From positions 1-22,840 of the IMG/VR virus record IMGVR_UViG_3300012002_000077: a stretch of 22,840 nt of DNA; one strand, 5' to 3'. Source of the DNA: a virus. The notes under the pieces were generated by a model, which was not told where the DNA came from, ran no database searches, and worked only from the letters and a program-made list of their open reading frames with translations. The position numbers and the translations under genes are program-made. Positions 1-6,224 of the stretch are shown here, piece after piece (the first letter of the stretch is position 1; each line of letters starts with the position of its first letter).

Positions 1-2
1 TC

Positions 3-65
3 CACGAGGGACGGATGCGGGTGGGGGGTCGGGCGCCGGACCGGCTCGTGTGGGATATAAGATAG
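3..65 (+). CDS. possible C-terminal end of a plus-strand gene cut by the window edge
   Basis: The reading frame starting at base 3 is open to a TAG at 63-65 and would end in the residues RAPDRLVWDIR. The GC-rich composition fits coding sequence. Frame 2 is also open, to about 143, so the choice is uncertain. No function can be proposed from some 20 codons. If real, it is a plus-strand gene in the same direction as the nuclease gene at 213. Confidence 0.2.
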   Translation, partial: HEGRMRVGGRAPDRLVWDIR

Positions 66-97
66 CCCGATTTCCCCTTTGCAGTCAAGGGTTTTTA

Positions 98-156
98 GAG
101 CTGGCATTTTTCTGGGTCAACGTGGGGTCAACGTTTTCGACGTAGGCTGCCAGCTC
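98..156. repeat. long-range inverted repeat with tandem repeat in the loop
   Basis: The 9-bp arm GAGCTGGCA at 98-106 is repeated as its exact reverse complement TGCCAGCTC at 148-156. The 41-nt interval holds a tandem 11-bp repeat with core GGGTCAACGT (114-123 and 125-134) and a short inner hairpin ACGT-TTTCG-ACGT. No gene is visible here. It could be an operator region, a structured RNA leader or a replication or recombination site; the sequence does not decide between these. Confidence 0.5.
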
Positions 157-184
157 CCCGAATAGAAAGGGGTTTTCGGAGGCT

Positions 185-217
185 CCCATACCAGCGCTGT
201 AAATCCTATGGTATGGG
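185..217. promoter_or_regulatory. inverted repeat over the nuclease start codon
   Basis: The perfect 9-bp arms CCCATACCA (185-193) and TGGTATGGG (209-217) are separated by 15 nt. The likely ATG of the nuclease (213-215) lies in the right arm, so in mRNA the start codon would be paired. It could equally be a protein-binding site. No good ribosome-binding site stands just upstream; a GGAGG at 178-182 is about 30 nt away. Confidence 0.5.
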
Positions 218-501
218 TAAAGAATCACGAGAAAAAGGCAAGCGAGGGGAAAGGCGGATCGTCAGGCTGCTACGGGCAGTTTTTCCAGAGGCTAGACGTT
301 GACGGTACGCCTTATTGGGTCGAGGTAAAGGAAGGGAAGGCCCCACGGTTACTGGCGGCCCTAGAACAAGCCATAGAGGATAGCTCCGAAGCGTGGGACC
401 CTCGGCCCCCGGTGGCCATCTGCCATCGGTCAGGGGGCCGCACAGTGGCCGTAATGCGGGTAGAGGATTGGGTAGAGCTGGCTAGGAAAAACTCAGGGTG
501 A
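213..501 (+). pseudogene. PD-(D/E)XK (Holliday-junction resolvase-like) nuclease, frame-disrupted
   Basis: Two frames together make one recognisable phage nuclease. The frame starting with ATG at 213 encodes a basic N-terminus, MGKESREKGKRGERR, running on to RLLRAVFPEARR, and stops at TGA 300-302. The continuation, DGTPYWVEVKEGKAP (with the E-x-K motif) then an alanine- and glutamine-bearing helix and MRVEDWVELARK, lies one frame over and ends at 499-501. Family members usually carry about a dozen more residues (Gly/Gln/Arg-rich, before an Asp) between ARR and the GTPYWVE segment. That suggests a small out-of-frame deletion between short GACGT-like repeats. An uninterrupted frame from ATG 208 exists, but its first part is only a shadow of the true N-terminus. 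Alternatives are a sequencing error or +1 frameshifting at CGT-TGA-C. Confidence 0.6.
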
Positions 502-520
502 TTTTCGGCCAGCCCAGACT

Positions 521-554
521 AAAAAAGCCTCCCTCGCACAATTGCAGGGAGGCT
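521..554 (-). terminator. intrinsic terminator ending the minus-strand late operon
   Basis: A perfect 9-bp stem, AGCCTCCCT (526-534) paired with AGGGAGGCT (546-554), has an 11-nt loop. On the minus strand it is followed at once by a run of six T (526-521). On the plus strand the T-run starts about 8 nt after the stem, so it may also stop the plus-strand nuclease transcript, less strongly. Confidence 0.8.
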
Positions 555-580
555 CACGGTCATTTTTCCCGGGTTAGAAA

Positions 581-607
581 AAACGACGTAGGGTGTTTTT
601 CTCACCC
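581..607 (-). terminator. second terminator-like hairpin at the operon end
   Basis: GGGTG (591-595) and CACCC (603-607) form a short hairpin with a T/A-rich loop that overlaps the stop codon of the last gene. On the minus strand a T-run follows after about 7 nt. It is weaker than the hairpin at 521-554 and may act with it as a tandem terminator. Confidence 0.35.
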
Positions 608-799
608 CTGATTTTCAGAGTCAAGTAATCCGGTCGGCAGTGTCTCGTTCTCTGTTTCCAGCTCTTTAATCCGGTCGGCAGTGTCTCTAGCGCGCTGGTC
701 AGCCCAGGCTCGCCACGGGGGCAACCCCAGGATTTCCAGCCTACGGACTAGGATCGCTACCGTTGGGCATTTATGGCGCTTATGGTAGGGACAATTCAT
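602..799 (-). CDS. small protein of unknown function, last gene of the operon (65 aa)
   Basis: The ATG overlaps the stop of the preceding gene as ATGA, so it is probably translated by coupling. The N-terminus has Cys and His residues (NCPYHKRHKCP), a possible metal-binding knuckle. The middle is Trp- and Arg-rich, and the C-terminus is a short charged helix (RIKELETENE). There is no signal peptide or membrane segment. The last part is affected by a 21-bp direct repeat (626-646 and 667-687) at a 41-bp period. The two copies are read in different frames, so the C-terminus may have been altered by a recent duplication. Its place after a holin-like gene and a membrane-anchored coiled-coil gene suggests a lysis or accessory role, but no family is recognised. 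Confidence 0.55.
   Translation of the reverse strand: MNCPYHKRHKCPTVAILVRRLEILGLPPWRAWADQRARDTADRIKELETENETLPTGLLDSENQG
626..687. repeat. 21-bp direct repeat inside the terminal gene
   Basis: The bases at 626-646 recur exactly at 667-687, both starting TAATCCGGTCGGCAG. The period of 41 bp is not a multiple of three, so the copies encode different peptides (TLPTGLL-type versus DTADRI). Confidence 0.85.
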
Positions 800-1080
800 G
801 GTTTGTCCGCTACCACCCTGACACTACTGTCCTCTGCCCAGCGCTCCCAGTCCCGGTACGCTGGGCACCGTTCTTGCTGCGTCTGACAGTGGCGTATCAT
901 GGCGAGTGCTACCCTATCATCCGCATGCTGTCCTGCTGTTGTTCTGCGTTTGTCCTGCTCATCTAGGCGCGTTTCGATCACCGCAATCCGGGAGGCCGTA
1001 CGCAGGTGGGATCCGACGACTAGCACCGTTATCGGCAGAAGAATAGCTACTACTTGAATCCATTGGTCAGCCGTCATCAT
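796..1080 (-). CDS. membrane-anchored coiled-coil protein, possible spanin/XhlA-like lysis accessory (94 aa)
   Basis: The N-terminus carries one hydrophobic segment (about residues 6-23, VVAILLPITVLVVG). A charged, probably coiled-coil stretch follows (about 29-46, IAVIETRLDEQDKRR), then a polar tail with two Cys. Small proteins with one N-terminal membrane helix and a coiled coil are common next to phage holins (inner-membrane spanins, XhlA-like proteins), though no signature proves either. A strong AAGGAG ribosome-binding site lies just before the ATG-ATG start, inside the end of the upstream holin-like gene (14-bp overlap). The stop overlaps the next start as ATGA. Inference: part of a lysis module. 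Confidence 0.6.
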   Translation of the reverse strand: MMTADQWIQVVAILLPITVLVVGSHLRTASRIAVIETRLDEQDKRRTTAGQHADDRVALAMIRHCQTQQERCPAYRDWERWAEDSSVRVVADKP

Positions 1081-1309
1081 GGGTCTCCTTGGGAGGTTTT
1101 ACGTTCAAATTCGGCATCGACAAAAACCCGAATTTGAACGAGCTAGCCAGCATGACCAGGATGCCCAGGGCCACTGTTACCCATTTCGGGGTTGGGTCGA
1201 TTGCCTGGGCTACACCGATCAATACCGCGTTGACCAGCACAACCGCAGCCGCTACCCACTTATCCGCCTTGTCTGGTATCAGGTTTTTGTTTTCGTCTTT
1301 GTAACTCAT
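1067..1309 (-). CDS. putative holin, two membrane helices (80 aa)
   Basis: This 80-residue protein has two hydrophobic helices (about 17-37 and 42-63) joined by a short DPTP turn, with charged ends: a KDENK N-terminus and a Lys/Asp-rich C-terminus. Size and topology fit a class II-type holin, the membrane pore former that times host lysis. Position after the tail genes and before another small membrane protein fits a lysis cassette. The start has a good GAGG ribosome-binding site (TCAGAGGAATTAAATG). No endolysin is recognisable among its neighbours in this window, so assignment rests on topology and context only. Confidence 0.6.
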   Translation of the reverse strand: MSYKDENKNLIPDKADKWVAAAVVLVNAVLIGVAQAIDPTPKWVTVALGILVMLASSFKFGFLSMPNLNVKPPKETHDDG

Positions 1310-1336
1310 TTAATTCCTCTGATTTCGTTTTAATTT

Positions 1337-1358
1337 GCCGCTAGAACGCTGCTAGGGC
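1337..1358 (-). repeat. degenerate member of the intergenic hairpin family (copy D)
   Basis: A stem with one mismatch, GCCgCTAG (1337-1344) against CTAGgGGC-type bases (1351-1358), contains the words GCTAGAACGCT and GCTAG that resemble copies A and B. It overlaps the TAG stop of the upstream 193-aa gene and precedes the holin ribosome-binding site. Confidence 0.4.
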
Positions 1359-1933
1359 CTGTTTTGGCGATAATCGACACAAGCTCCCCGGGAACCAACT
1401 ACCCCCGGCCCGATGCCGTCGATGCGGGTAACGGTGATCTCTGCGGGCCGGTCGATAGACCAGCGACAAGGCCAAGCGTGATAGGTGCGGCCGTTGACAG
1501 TGGCCTCCCCGCAGCACGTGGACCGCTCGGCTATCCAGTCCCTTGCCACCGGACCTAATGTGGCCAGGTCTTGATAGGTCTTGACCTGCGGACATGCGGG
1601 GTCTGAGGCCATCCTATCCCTTAGCACGGTAGGCCCTATCACGGAATACACCGGTATCCCGAGGTACACCCCGAGCCGATCGGCTGTCAGGTAGCCCAGG
1701 TAGCGCCCCTTGGTCAAAACGGCTGTAATGCGTCCCTGGCCGGTTCTGACAGATTCAATTTCAATGTCGCTAACGGCATCAACTGGTAGAGCCTCACACC
1801 GCGCGATCCACCGGCTGTGCTCTACCACTATCATCCGGGAGCCTGCGCGCTGGGTTGGCGCAAATGCGTAGGAGTAACCGAAAACAACGAATAGCGCTGC
1901 TAGAGCCGCAGCTAGAGTGATGTAGCGCGTCAT
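1352..1933 (-). CDS. exported or membrane-anchored protein of unknown function (193 aa)
   Basis: The N-terminus is a signal sequence or anchor (about residues 5-26, TLAAALAALFVVFGYSYAFA), possibly cleaved after YAFA. The rest is a soluble domain with several Cys (ERCEAL-type site, PACPQ, STCCGE, WPCRW, GACVDY) that could form disulfides outside the cytoplasm. No lysozyme, amidase or peptidase motif is evident, so it should not be called the endolysin on present evidence. The start codon overlaps the stop of the lectin-like gene as ATGA, so the two exported proteins are probably made together. Possible roles are cell-envelope processing, host-surface modification or a late accessory function; none is proved. 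Confidence 0.55.
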   Translation of the reverse strand: MTRYITLAAALAALFVVFGYSYAFAPTQRAGSRMIVVEHSRWIARCEALPVDAVSDIEIESVRTGQGRITAVLTKGRYLGYLTADRLGVYLGIPVYSVIGPTVLRDRMASDPACPQVKTYQDLATLGPVARDWIAERSTCCGEATVNGRTYHAWPCRWSIDRPAEITVTRIDGIGPGVVGSRGACVDYRQNRP

Positions 1934-3867
1934 GGGCGATCCTCGATTTTGAGGCTGTGATGAATTGCGGTGTGGGGGTTAGCCGTCCGCGACAGGTGAT
2001 AGCTGGGCACTGCGCCCGTCTGCCATGACCCGCTTGGGGTAGTGCCGCAGGTGACCGCGCTGCCGTTTACGTCTAGCCCAGCATGACCAGCGAGTGAGTC
2101 CCACCATGACGACCACTTACCCGCGCCGGCTGCCCCTAACCCGGTTGTGCAAATGCTTTGCAATACATTTGATTCATCCCGCATGATCACTTCATCGAGC
2201 CCCTGCCAGTAGTGTTCGGGCCACTCGCCGAAGTGGACGCTGTCCAGGAGGCCGATCGGCAGATCCCCTACCCAGGTCATGCGGCCCATTTTCAGGCTTA
2301 AAAACTGCTCTCCGGTGTTATCGAATTGCCAATCGATCCCCCCGGTAGAAACAGCGGAGGCTCCTGTCGGGATGACTGATAGGCCGTCAACCTCTGTTAA
2401 GGTGGGGGCCCAGACGGAAGCGGTGACCGTGCCGGATTCTGCGAAAAACCGCATCCCAGCATTGCCATCTTCGTCCGAATACCATGCAGAGTCCTCTTCG
2501 ACTATACCACCAATATTCTCTGGTCCGATCATTGTCCACGAACCACCAACAGCAGAGCAATCTACATTCCACCAACCGACCGAGCCCCAGTGACGTATCG
2601 CAAGGTCCCCGGATGAACATTTAACCCACACGCGCGGATATAGCAACGCGTTTGTAGAGTATGCGGCATGTATAGGGAGCAATAGTTCATCTGTAGCTAA
2701 TGCGCCAAGCGTTGCCAGCGTAGCCGTTGCACTGCCATCCGGCGCGACTTGACCGGTGGTTACCGATAGTGTTCCGCTGTCATTACAAACCCAATTTGTA
2801 CAGTCAATCGCGGTGGAATACCGAACTCTATTCGTCCGGCCAGGTTCCACTACCCACCCATACCCCGAGTAGCCGCTTGCGTCGAGGCTCTCGCTGTAGA
2901 CGTACGCCGGAGTACCTCCCGGGAAGCACGTAGCCCGGTGCGGAGCCGTCTGGAAGCAGCGCGATCCACCCGTCTGCGTCCAGGAAATATCGGCGTAGGC
3001 TTTATGATCGGTACGGACGGGGGCGCCATAGGAGCCGCAAAGCTCGCGGTGATCGGCAAGAGTAAGTACGGAATGGTTAATTGCGAGACGTGATATGACT
3101 TGGCCGTGCGACACAGAAGTTCCAACAGACAAATTATTTGTATAATCTGCCCAGTCGCCTGTAACACTGGATAAATCACTGTTTGTCGGTGATATTTCTG
3201 CGCCATTGCAATACAGCTTCGCCGCATCCGCACTGCGGCTGTCAGCGACCACGGTACAGCAATTAGGATGGGTGAATCCCTGACTGGGCCACGTTGCATC
3301 AGCAGTTGCCGTGCCATCGTCAATCTTGAAATTGATATACCCGGAGTCATCCCGAATCTGGTAGCCGACATCACCACCTAATTTGTAGATTGTGCGATCA
3401 CCATCCGCCATTTTCGAGACGTACGTCACAGATAAAACCTGCGTCGAGTCATGTGCGACCGACGACACAGAATAGTAATCAGCGTCGGCGTCAAAACTCA
3501 CCCCCTCCGTCGATGTCCAGTCTACCCAACCGGTGGAGTCCTCCACGGGTATGCCGGTCACAATCCCAGTCCGGGGGGAACCCGAGGCCGTCAGGTCCCA
3601 GTCCCCACAGTCATCGGTGACATTACCGCTCGCACCGAACTGCCAACAGTGATCCCCCGATGCCGTCCAGGTACTCCACGGAGGCAAACGACCGAAGTCT
3701 TTGTCAGCGATAAGCTTAAACAGCGTTAGGCGTACGGTAGGGGTGATTTTATCCTCGGGCCCCCCAACCTGAGCGATTAACATGGCAGCCACCCCGGCCA
3801 GGATTAGACTAGCTCCCCCGATCATTGCCTTGCGGCTCCTACGGCTGATACTTCTGCGTCTACCCAT
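1930..3867 (-). CDS. lectin-like (concanavalin A/LamG-type) adhesin with N-terminal membrane anchor (645 aa)
   Basis: The N-terminus is strongly basic (MGRRRSISRRSRK) followed by a hydrophobic helix (about 14-33), a signal anchor or signal peptide. Residues from about 110 to 285 look like a LamG/concanavalin A-type jelly roll (VSFDADADYYSVSS, later LYCNGAEI and LSVGTS). Around 337-350 the words GWVVEPGRTNRVRYS match the linker typical of phage tail-appendage proteins (usually EPARTNLLxxS), followed by a second beta-sandwich region. There are 14 Cys, unusual for a cytoplasmically assembled fibre. The ribosome-binding site is a seven-G run 8 nt before the ATG. It sits after the fibre-region genes, so a receptor-binding or carbohydrate-binding role is likely. 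The anchor also allows a host-envelope protein. Confidence 0.6.
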   Translation of the reverse strand: MGRRRSISRRSRKAMIGGASLILAGVAAMLIAQVGGPEDKITPTVRLTLFKLIADKDFGRLPPWSTWTASGDHCWQFGASGNVTDDCGDWDLTASGSPRTGIVTGIPVEDSTGWVDWTSTEGVSFDADADYYSVSSVAHDSTQVLSVTYVSKMADGDRTIYKLGGDVGYQIRDDSGYINFKIDDGTATADATWPSQGFTHPNCCTVVADSRSADAAKLYCNGAEISPTNSDLSSVTGDWADYTNNLSVGTSVSHGQVISRLAINHSVLTLADHRELCGSYGAPVRTDHKAYADISWTQTGGSRCFQTAPHRATCFPGGTPAYVYSESLDASGYSGYGWVVEPGRTNRVRYSTAIDCTNWVCNDSGTLSVTTGQVAPDGSATATLATLGALATDELLLPIHAAYSTNALLYPRVWVKCSSGDLAIRHWGSVGWWNVDCSAVGGSWTMIGPENIGGIVEEDSAWYSDEDGNAGMRFFAESGTVTASVWAPTLTEVDGLSVIPTGASAVSTGGIDWQFDNTGEQFLSLKMGRMTWVGDLPIGLLDSVHFGEWPEHYWQGLDEVIMRDESNVLQSICTTGLGAAGAGKWSSWWDSLAGHAGLDVNGSAVTCGTTPSGSWQTGAVPSYHLSRTANPHTAIHHSLKIEDRP

Positions 3868-3868
3868 C

Positions 3869-4306
3869 TTACATTCCCCCCCTAATTACGACGTTTAGCT
3901 CGGTATCATCGGGTAGCGTGGGCACGTGGACATAGGCCAGTTGGGCTCCATCGTCCAGGTCCAGCTTGTACACGTTACCGGCCCCGGGTCCCACAGCGGT
4001 AACCACATTGTCGGCGTAAATAGTACACGTGTCCTGTAGATACCACTCGGAGACATCCGGGTCCCACAAACAGATGTACGCTTCCACGCTTTGATCTGCC
4101 GATCCATCACCAGTTAATCGGCCTTTGACCGTCAAATACCGAGGCGGAGCATAGGATCCATCGGCCACGGCGAAATGCGCGTCACTAGCATCAGTAGGTA
4201 AACTGTTAGTCGCACTAATAGCGTATTCCCCCCGCGTTCCATTTACCGTTCCGTCGGTCGTGGACAGTGGAGCGAGCCGATACATGGTTTCGATGCGTCT
4301 AGTCAT
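3869..4306 (-). CDS. unknown tail-region protein (145 aa)
   Basis: This is a beta-rich, Ser/Thr/Asp-rich protein without membrane segments or recognisable catalytic motifs. It has the look of a small structural or decoration protein. It lies between the beta-propeller gene and the lectin-like gene, with 1 bp separating its TAA from the next ATG, so it belongs to the fibre/receptor-binding block. Its leader contains hairpin copy A and the G-run ribosome-binding site also found before the sheath gene, which suggests it is made in quantity or under the same control as major tail proteins. No family is recognised. Confidence 0.55.
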   Translation of the reverse strand: MTRRIETMYRLAPLSTTDGTVNGTRGEYAISATNSLPTDASDAHFAVADGSYAPPRYLTVKGRLTGDGSADQSVEAYICLWDPDVSEWYLQDTCTIYADNVVTAVGPGAGNVYKLDLDDGAQLAYVHVPTLPDDTELNVVIRGGM

Positions 4307-4313
4307 TTTTTGT

Positions 4314-4351
4314 CCCCCTGAAAAACCGCTAGAAACGCTCTAGCAGCCGTT
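4314..4351 (-). promoter_or_regulatory. hairpin + T-run + G-run RBS element, copy A
   Basis: On the minus strand: a stem GCTAGA-GCGTT-TCTAGC, extendable by wobble pairs, then GGTTTTTC, then AGGGGG and an ATG 7 nt later. The 38 bases are identical to copy B at 14438-14475. The stem plus T-run resembles a weak terminator or attenuator placed directly before a ribosome-binding site. Confidence 0.7.
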
Positions 4352-4361
4352 TCTGTGTCAA

Positions 4362-5648
4362 TTAAAATCCGTGGTCCGTGATCGGCACGGCTAAATAATG
4401 GTTCGGTCTACGCGTGGGATCTGTCGGATCCGCTCGCATGAAAACCATGTTAGGTCCGCCAATATGGTACCTAACGAGATCATCCGATGCGTTAGTGCCA
4501 TAGAGGCCGATACCGTCAGCACAATACGGCACTGTACCATTCCATGCCGTTATGATATCGCCATTGCGTTTGTCAATGACCGCTAGATTTTCGTTGTCGT
4601 CGCCAAGGTAAACATATTTATCGTCACAAGTAATAGTCTCAGCGTTATTGCCACTCGAAAATGGCCTTGCGTCCCATAGCCATTGCCCGGTATATCCGTT
4701 ATAGGCTGTGATCTGCGCCCAATGTGTGCCGGATATTTCATGATCGTTGTGGCCTACGTAGAGCCTCCGACCGTCCGTCGCGCAGACGTTAAGAGACTTG
4801 GTGCCCCCGATCCAAGTGTGATCTACTGACCATAGGGGTGACTGCGTGCCCAGATCAATACTCCGGATATCGTAGTTACCAGTACCATCGGCACCTACCA
4901 GGTACACGCAATCATCGGAGATTGCCAGGTCATTGATAATGCCACCATGATTGTACGATCCCGCTGCACTAGGACTGCTAGCCATGTCTTCGTGTACGGT
5001 GAGATAAAATGTCGACGTAGCCCAACCGCATACCATGTACGATCCATTGCCCTGGGCGTACCGCGCGGGTTCTGATTTATCTGCGATATAACTGCATGAG
5101 AAGATGTCGGCCGGGTCGCAGTAATACACTCCGTTAGAGGTAGCCGAGGTAACGTATAGCCAGGTACCGTCCGCTTGCAGGTGAGTGATATCGCCACTCA
5201 TCGCTTTGGTCTCGCCTTGATCGGCGCCGTCTACCGGGGAGGCTTTGTAGGCCGTGTTCCCCTGCGCTTGGTAAATCCACTGACCGTCCGAGCACACGTA
5301 CAAAATGGTAGAGGCTCCGGCTCCGCCCTCGGTAATCCAGTCCTGTGCCCACCGGGTCGGCATACCACTGGACGGGCTGTAGACGGTAAATCGATCGCGG
5401 TAAGACGTGTTTTCGATCGCGCTATGTAGGTCGCTAAATTCGCGAATATGGGTAGATCCCAGCCAATGGATGTAATCACCCTGCAATTGCCAAACCCAGT
5501 TCAGCTCGCCATGGGGGACCGTAGCCCGGTATGCCCACCCATCGGCTCGCTTGGTCGCGTTCGGCTCGGTTACCGTGTTCCCCTCATCATCGGTGCGCCA
5601 ACGGATTTTGTCCGCGTCCGTTGGCTTACTGTAGACTCTCTCTGCCAT
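4362..5648 (-). CDS. beta-propeller tail fibre/receptor-binding-type protein (428 aa)
   Basis: An N-terminal region of about 110 residues is followed by roughly seven repeats of about 40 residues, each with a pattern like xDGxxLYVxxxx...VYxID. Examples are CSDGQWIYQAQGNTAY, ISDDCVYLVGADGTGNY, CATDGRRLYVGHNDH and CDDKYVYLGDDNENLAVID with RNGDIITAW. This is the signature of a PQQ/WD-like seven-bladed beta-propeller. In phage tails such domains usually bind surface sugars or proteins, or cap a fibre. It directly follows the gpI-like baseplate gene, the usual place for a tail fibre. The ribosome-binding site is AAGGGGAG about 10 nt before the ATG. The N-terminal part would attach it to the baseplate (inference). 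Confidence 0.65.
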   Translation of the reverse strand: MAERVYSKPTDADKIRWRTDDEGNTVTEPNATKRADGWAYRATVPHGELNWVWQLQGDYIHWLGSTHIREFSDLHSAIENTSYRDRFTVYSPSSGMPTRWAQDWITEGGAGASTILYVCSDGQWIYQAQGNTAYKASPVDGADQGETKAMSGDITHLQADGTWLYVTSATSNGVYYCDPADIFSCSYIADKSEPARYAQGNGSYMVCGWATSTFYLTVHEDMASSPSAAGSYNHGGIINDLAISDDCVYLVGADGTGNYDIRSIDLGTQSPLWSVDHTWIGGTKSLNVCATDGRRLYVGHNDHEISGTHWAQITAYNGYTGQWLWDARPFSSGNNAETITCDDKYVYLGDDNENLAVIDKRNGDIITAWNGTVPYCADGIGLYGTNASDDLVRYHIGGPNMVFMRADPTDPTRRPNHYLAVPITDHGF

Positions 5649-5663
5649 TGTTATAATCTCCCC

Positions 5664-6224
5664 TTATAGGGTATCGACTCTGCGGGTTAATTCTCCGTCA
5701 TCTAACCCGAGGCCGTCAGTGTCCAGAGTAAAAGCGGATTCGCCCCCCTCGATCAATTCCCAGCTAACTCCCTTGGCTGTGATCCGTGGCATGATGCTAT
5801 TGATCACCTGTAACCAGGCGGTAGAAGAGTCCACAGACACACTCCATTCCAGCCCATAGTGAGCCGTGTAGGCCACGTAGTGCACAGCCGATCCTACCAT
5901 CTGCGCTACTACATGAGCCGCCTCATGAGCTAGCGCGTCCGACTGGTAGATTTGTACAGCGACTAGGATCATTTTTCTGTACAGGTCATCGGTCAGGTGA
6001 AGCCTTGGCCAGCCTACTATTTTACCAATAACGTCTAATACAACCCCTTCTGCGTCATTTAGCAGCCGCTTGACTAACACGTCGTAACTGACGTTTTCCA
6101 CGCGCTGGATTTCGTCTACTACTACACTGATATAACGACGTAGCCGCGACGCATCCCGAAACTGAGACAGTAAGTTACCCAGCGCGGCAGCGGAGTGATC
6201 TGTGATTTTCGTCGGTGTAGACAT
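5664..6224 (-). CDS. baseplate wedge/tail protein I-like (DUF2612-like, 186 aa)
   Basis: A helical N-terminal half with an acidic/hydrophobic pattern (LLNDAEGVVLDVIGKIVGWPR) precedes a segment YRKMILVAVQIYQSDALAHEAAHVVAQMVG-like in character and a C-terminal beta region. This pattern (one helical bundle with a GxxxGxPR-type turn) is typical of gpI/DUF2612 proteins that link the wedge to the fibres. It follows the gpJ gene with a TAATG stop/start overlap and precedes the fibre gene, the standard gpJ-gpI-fibre order. The length is normal for the family. Confidence 0.65.
   Translation of the reverse strand: MSTPTKITDHSAAALGNLLSQFRDASRLRRYISVVVDEIQRVENVSYDVLVKRLLNDAEGVVLDVIGKIVGWPRLHLTDDLYRKMILVAVQIYQSDALAHEAAHVVAQMVGSAVHYVAYTAHYGLEWSVSVDSSTAWLQVINSIMPRITAKGVSWELIEGGESAFTLDTDGLGLDDGELTRRVDTL

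Noticed and set aside
208-501. An uninterrupted 97-aa frame starting at ATG 208
   Set aside because: Its first about 30 residues are out of frame with the recognisable nuclease N-terminus encoded from ATG 213, so the 208 start is unlikely to give the natural protein. The region is reported as a split nuclease instead.
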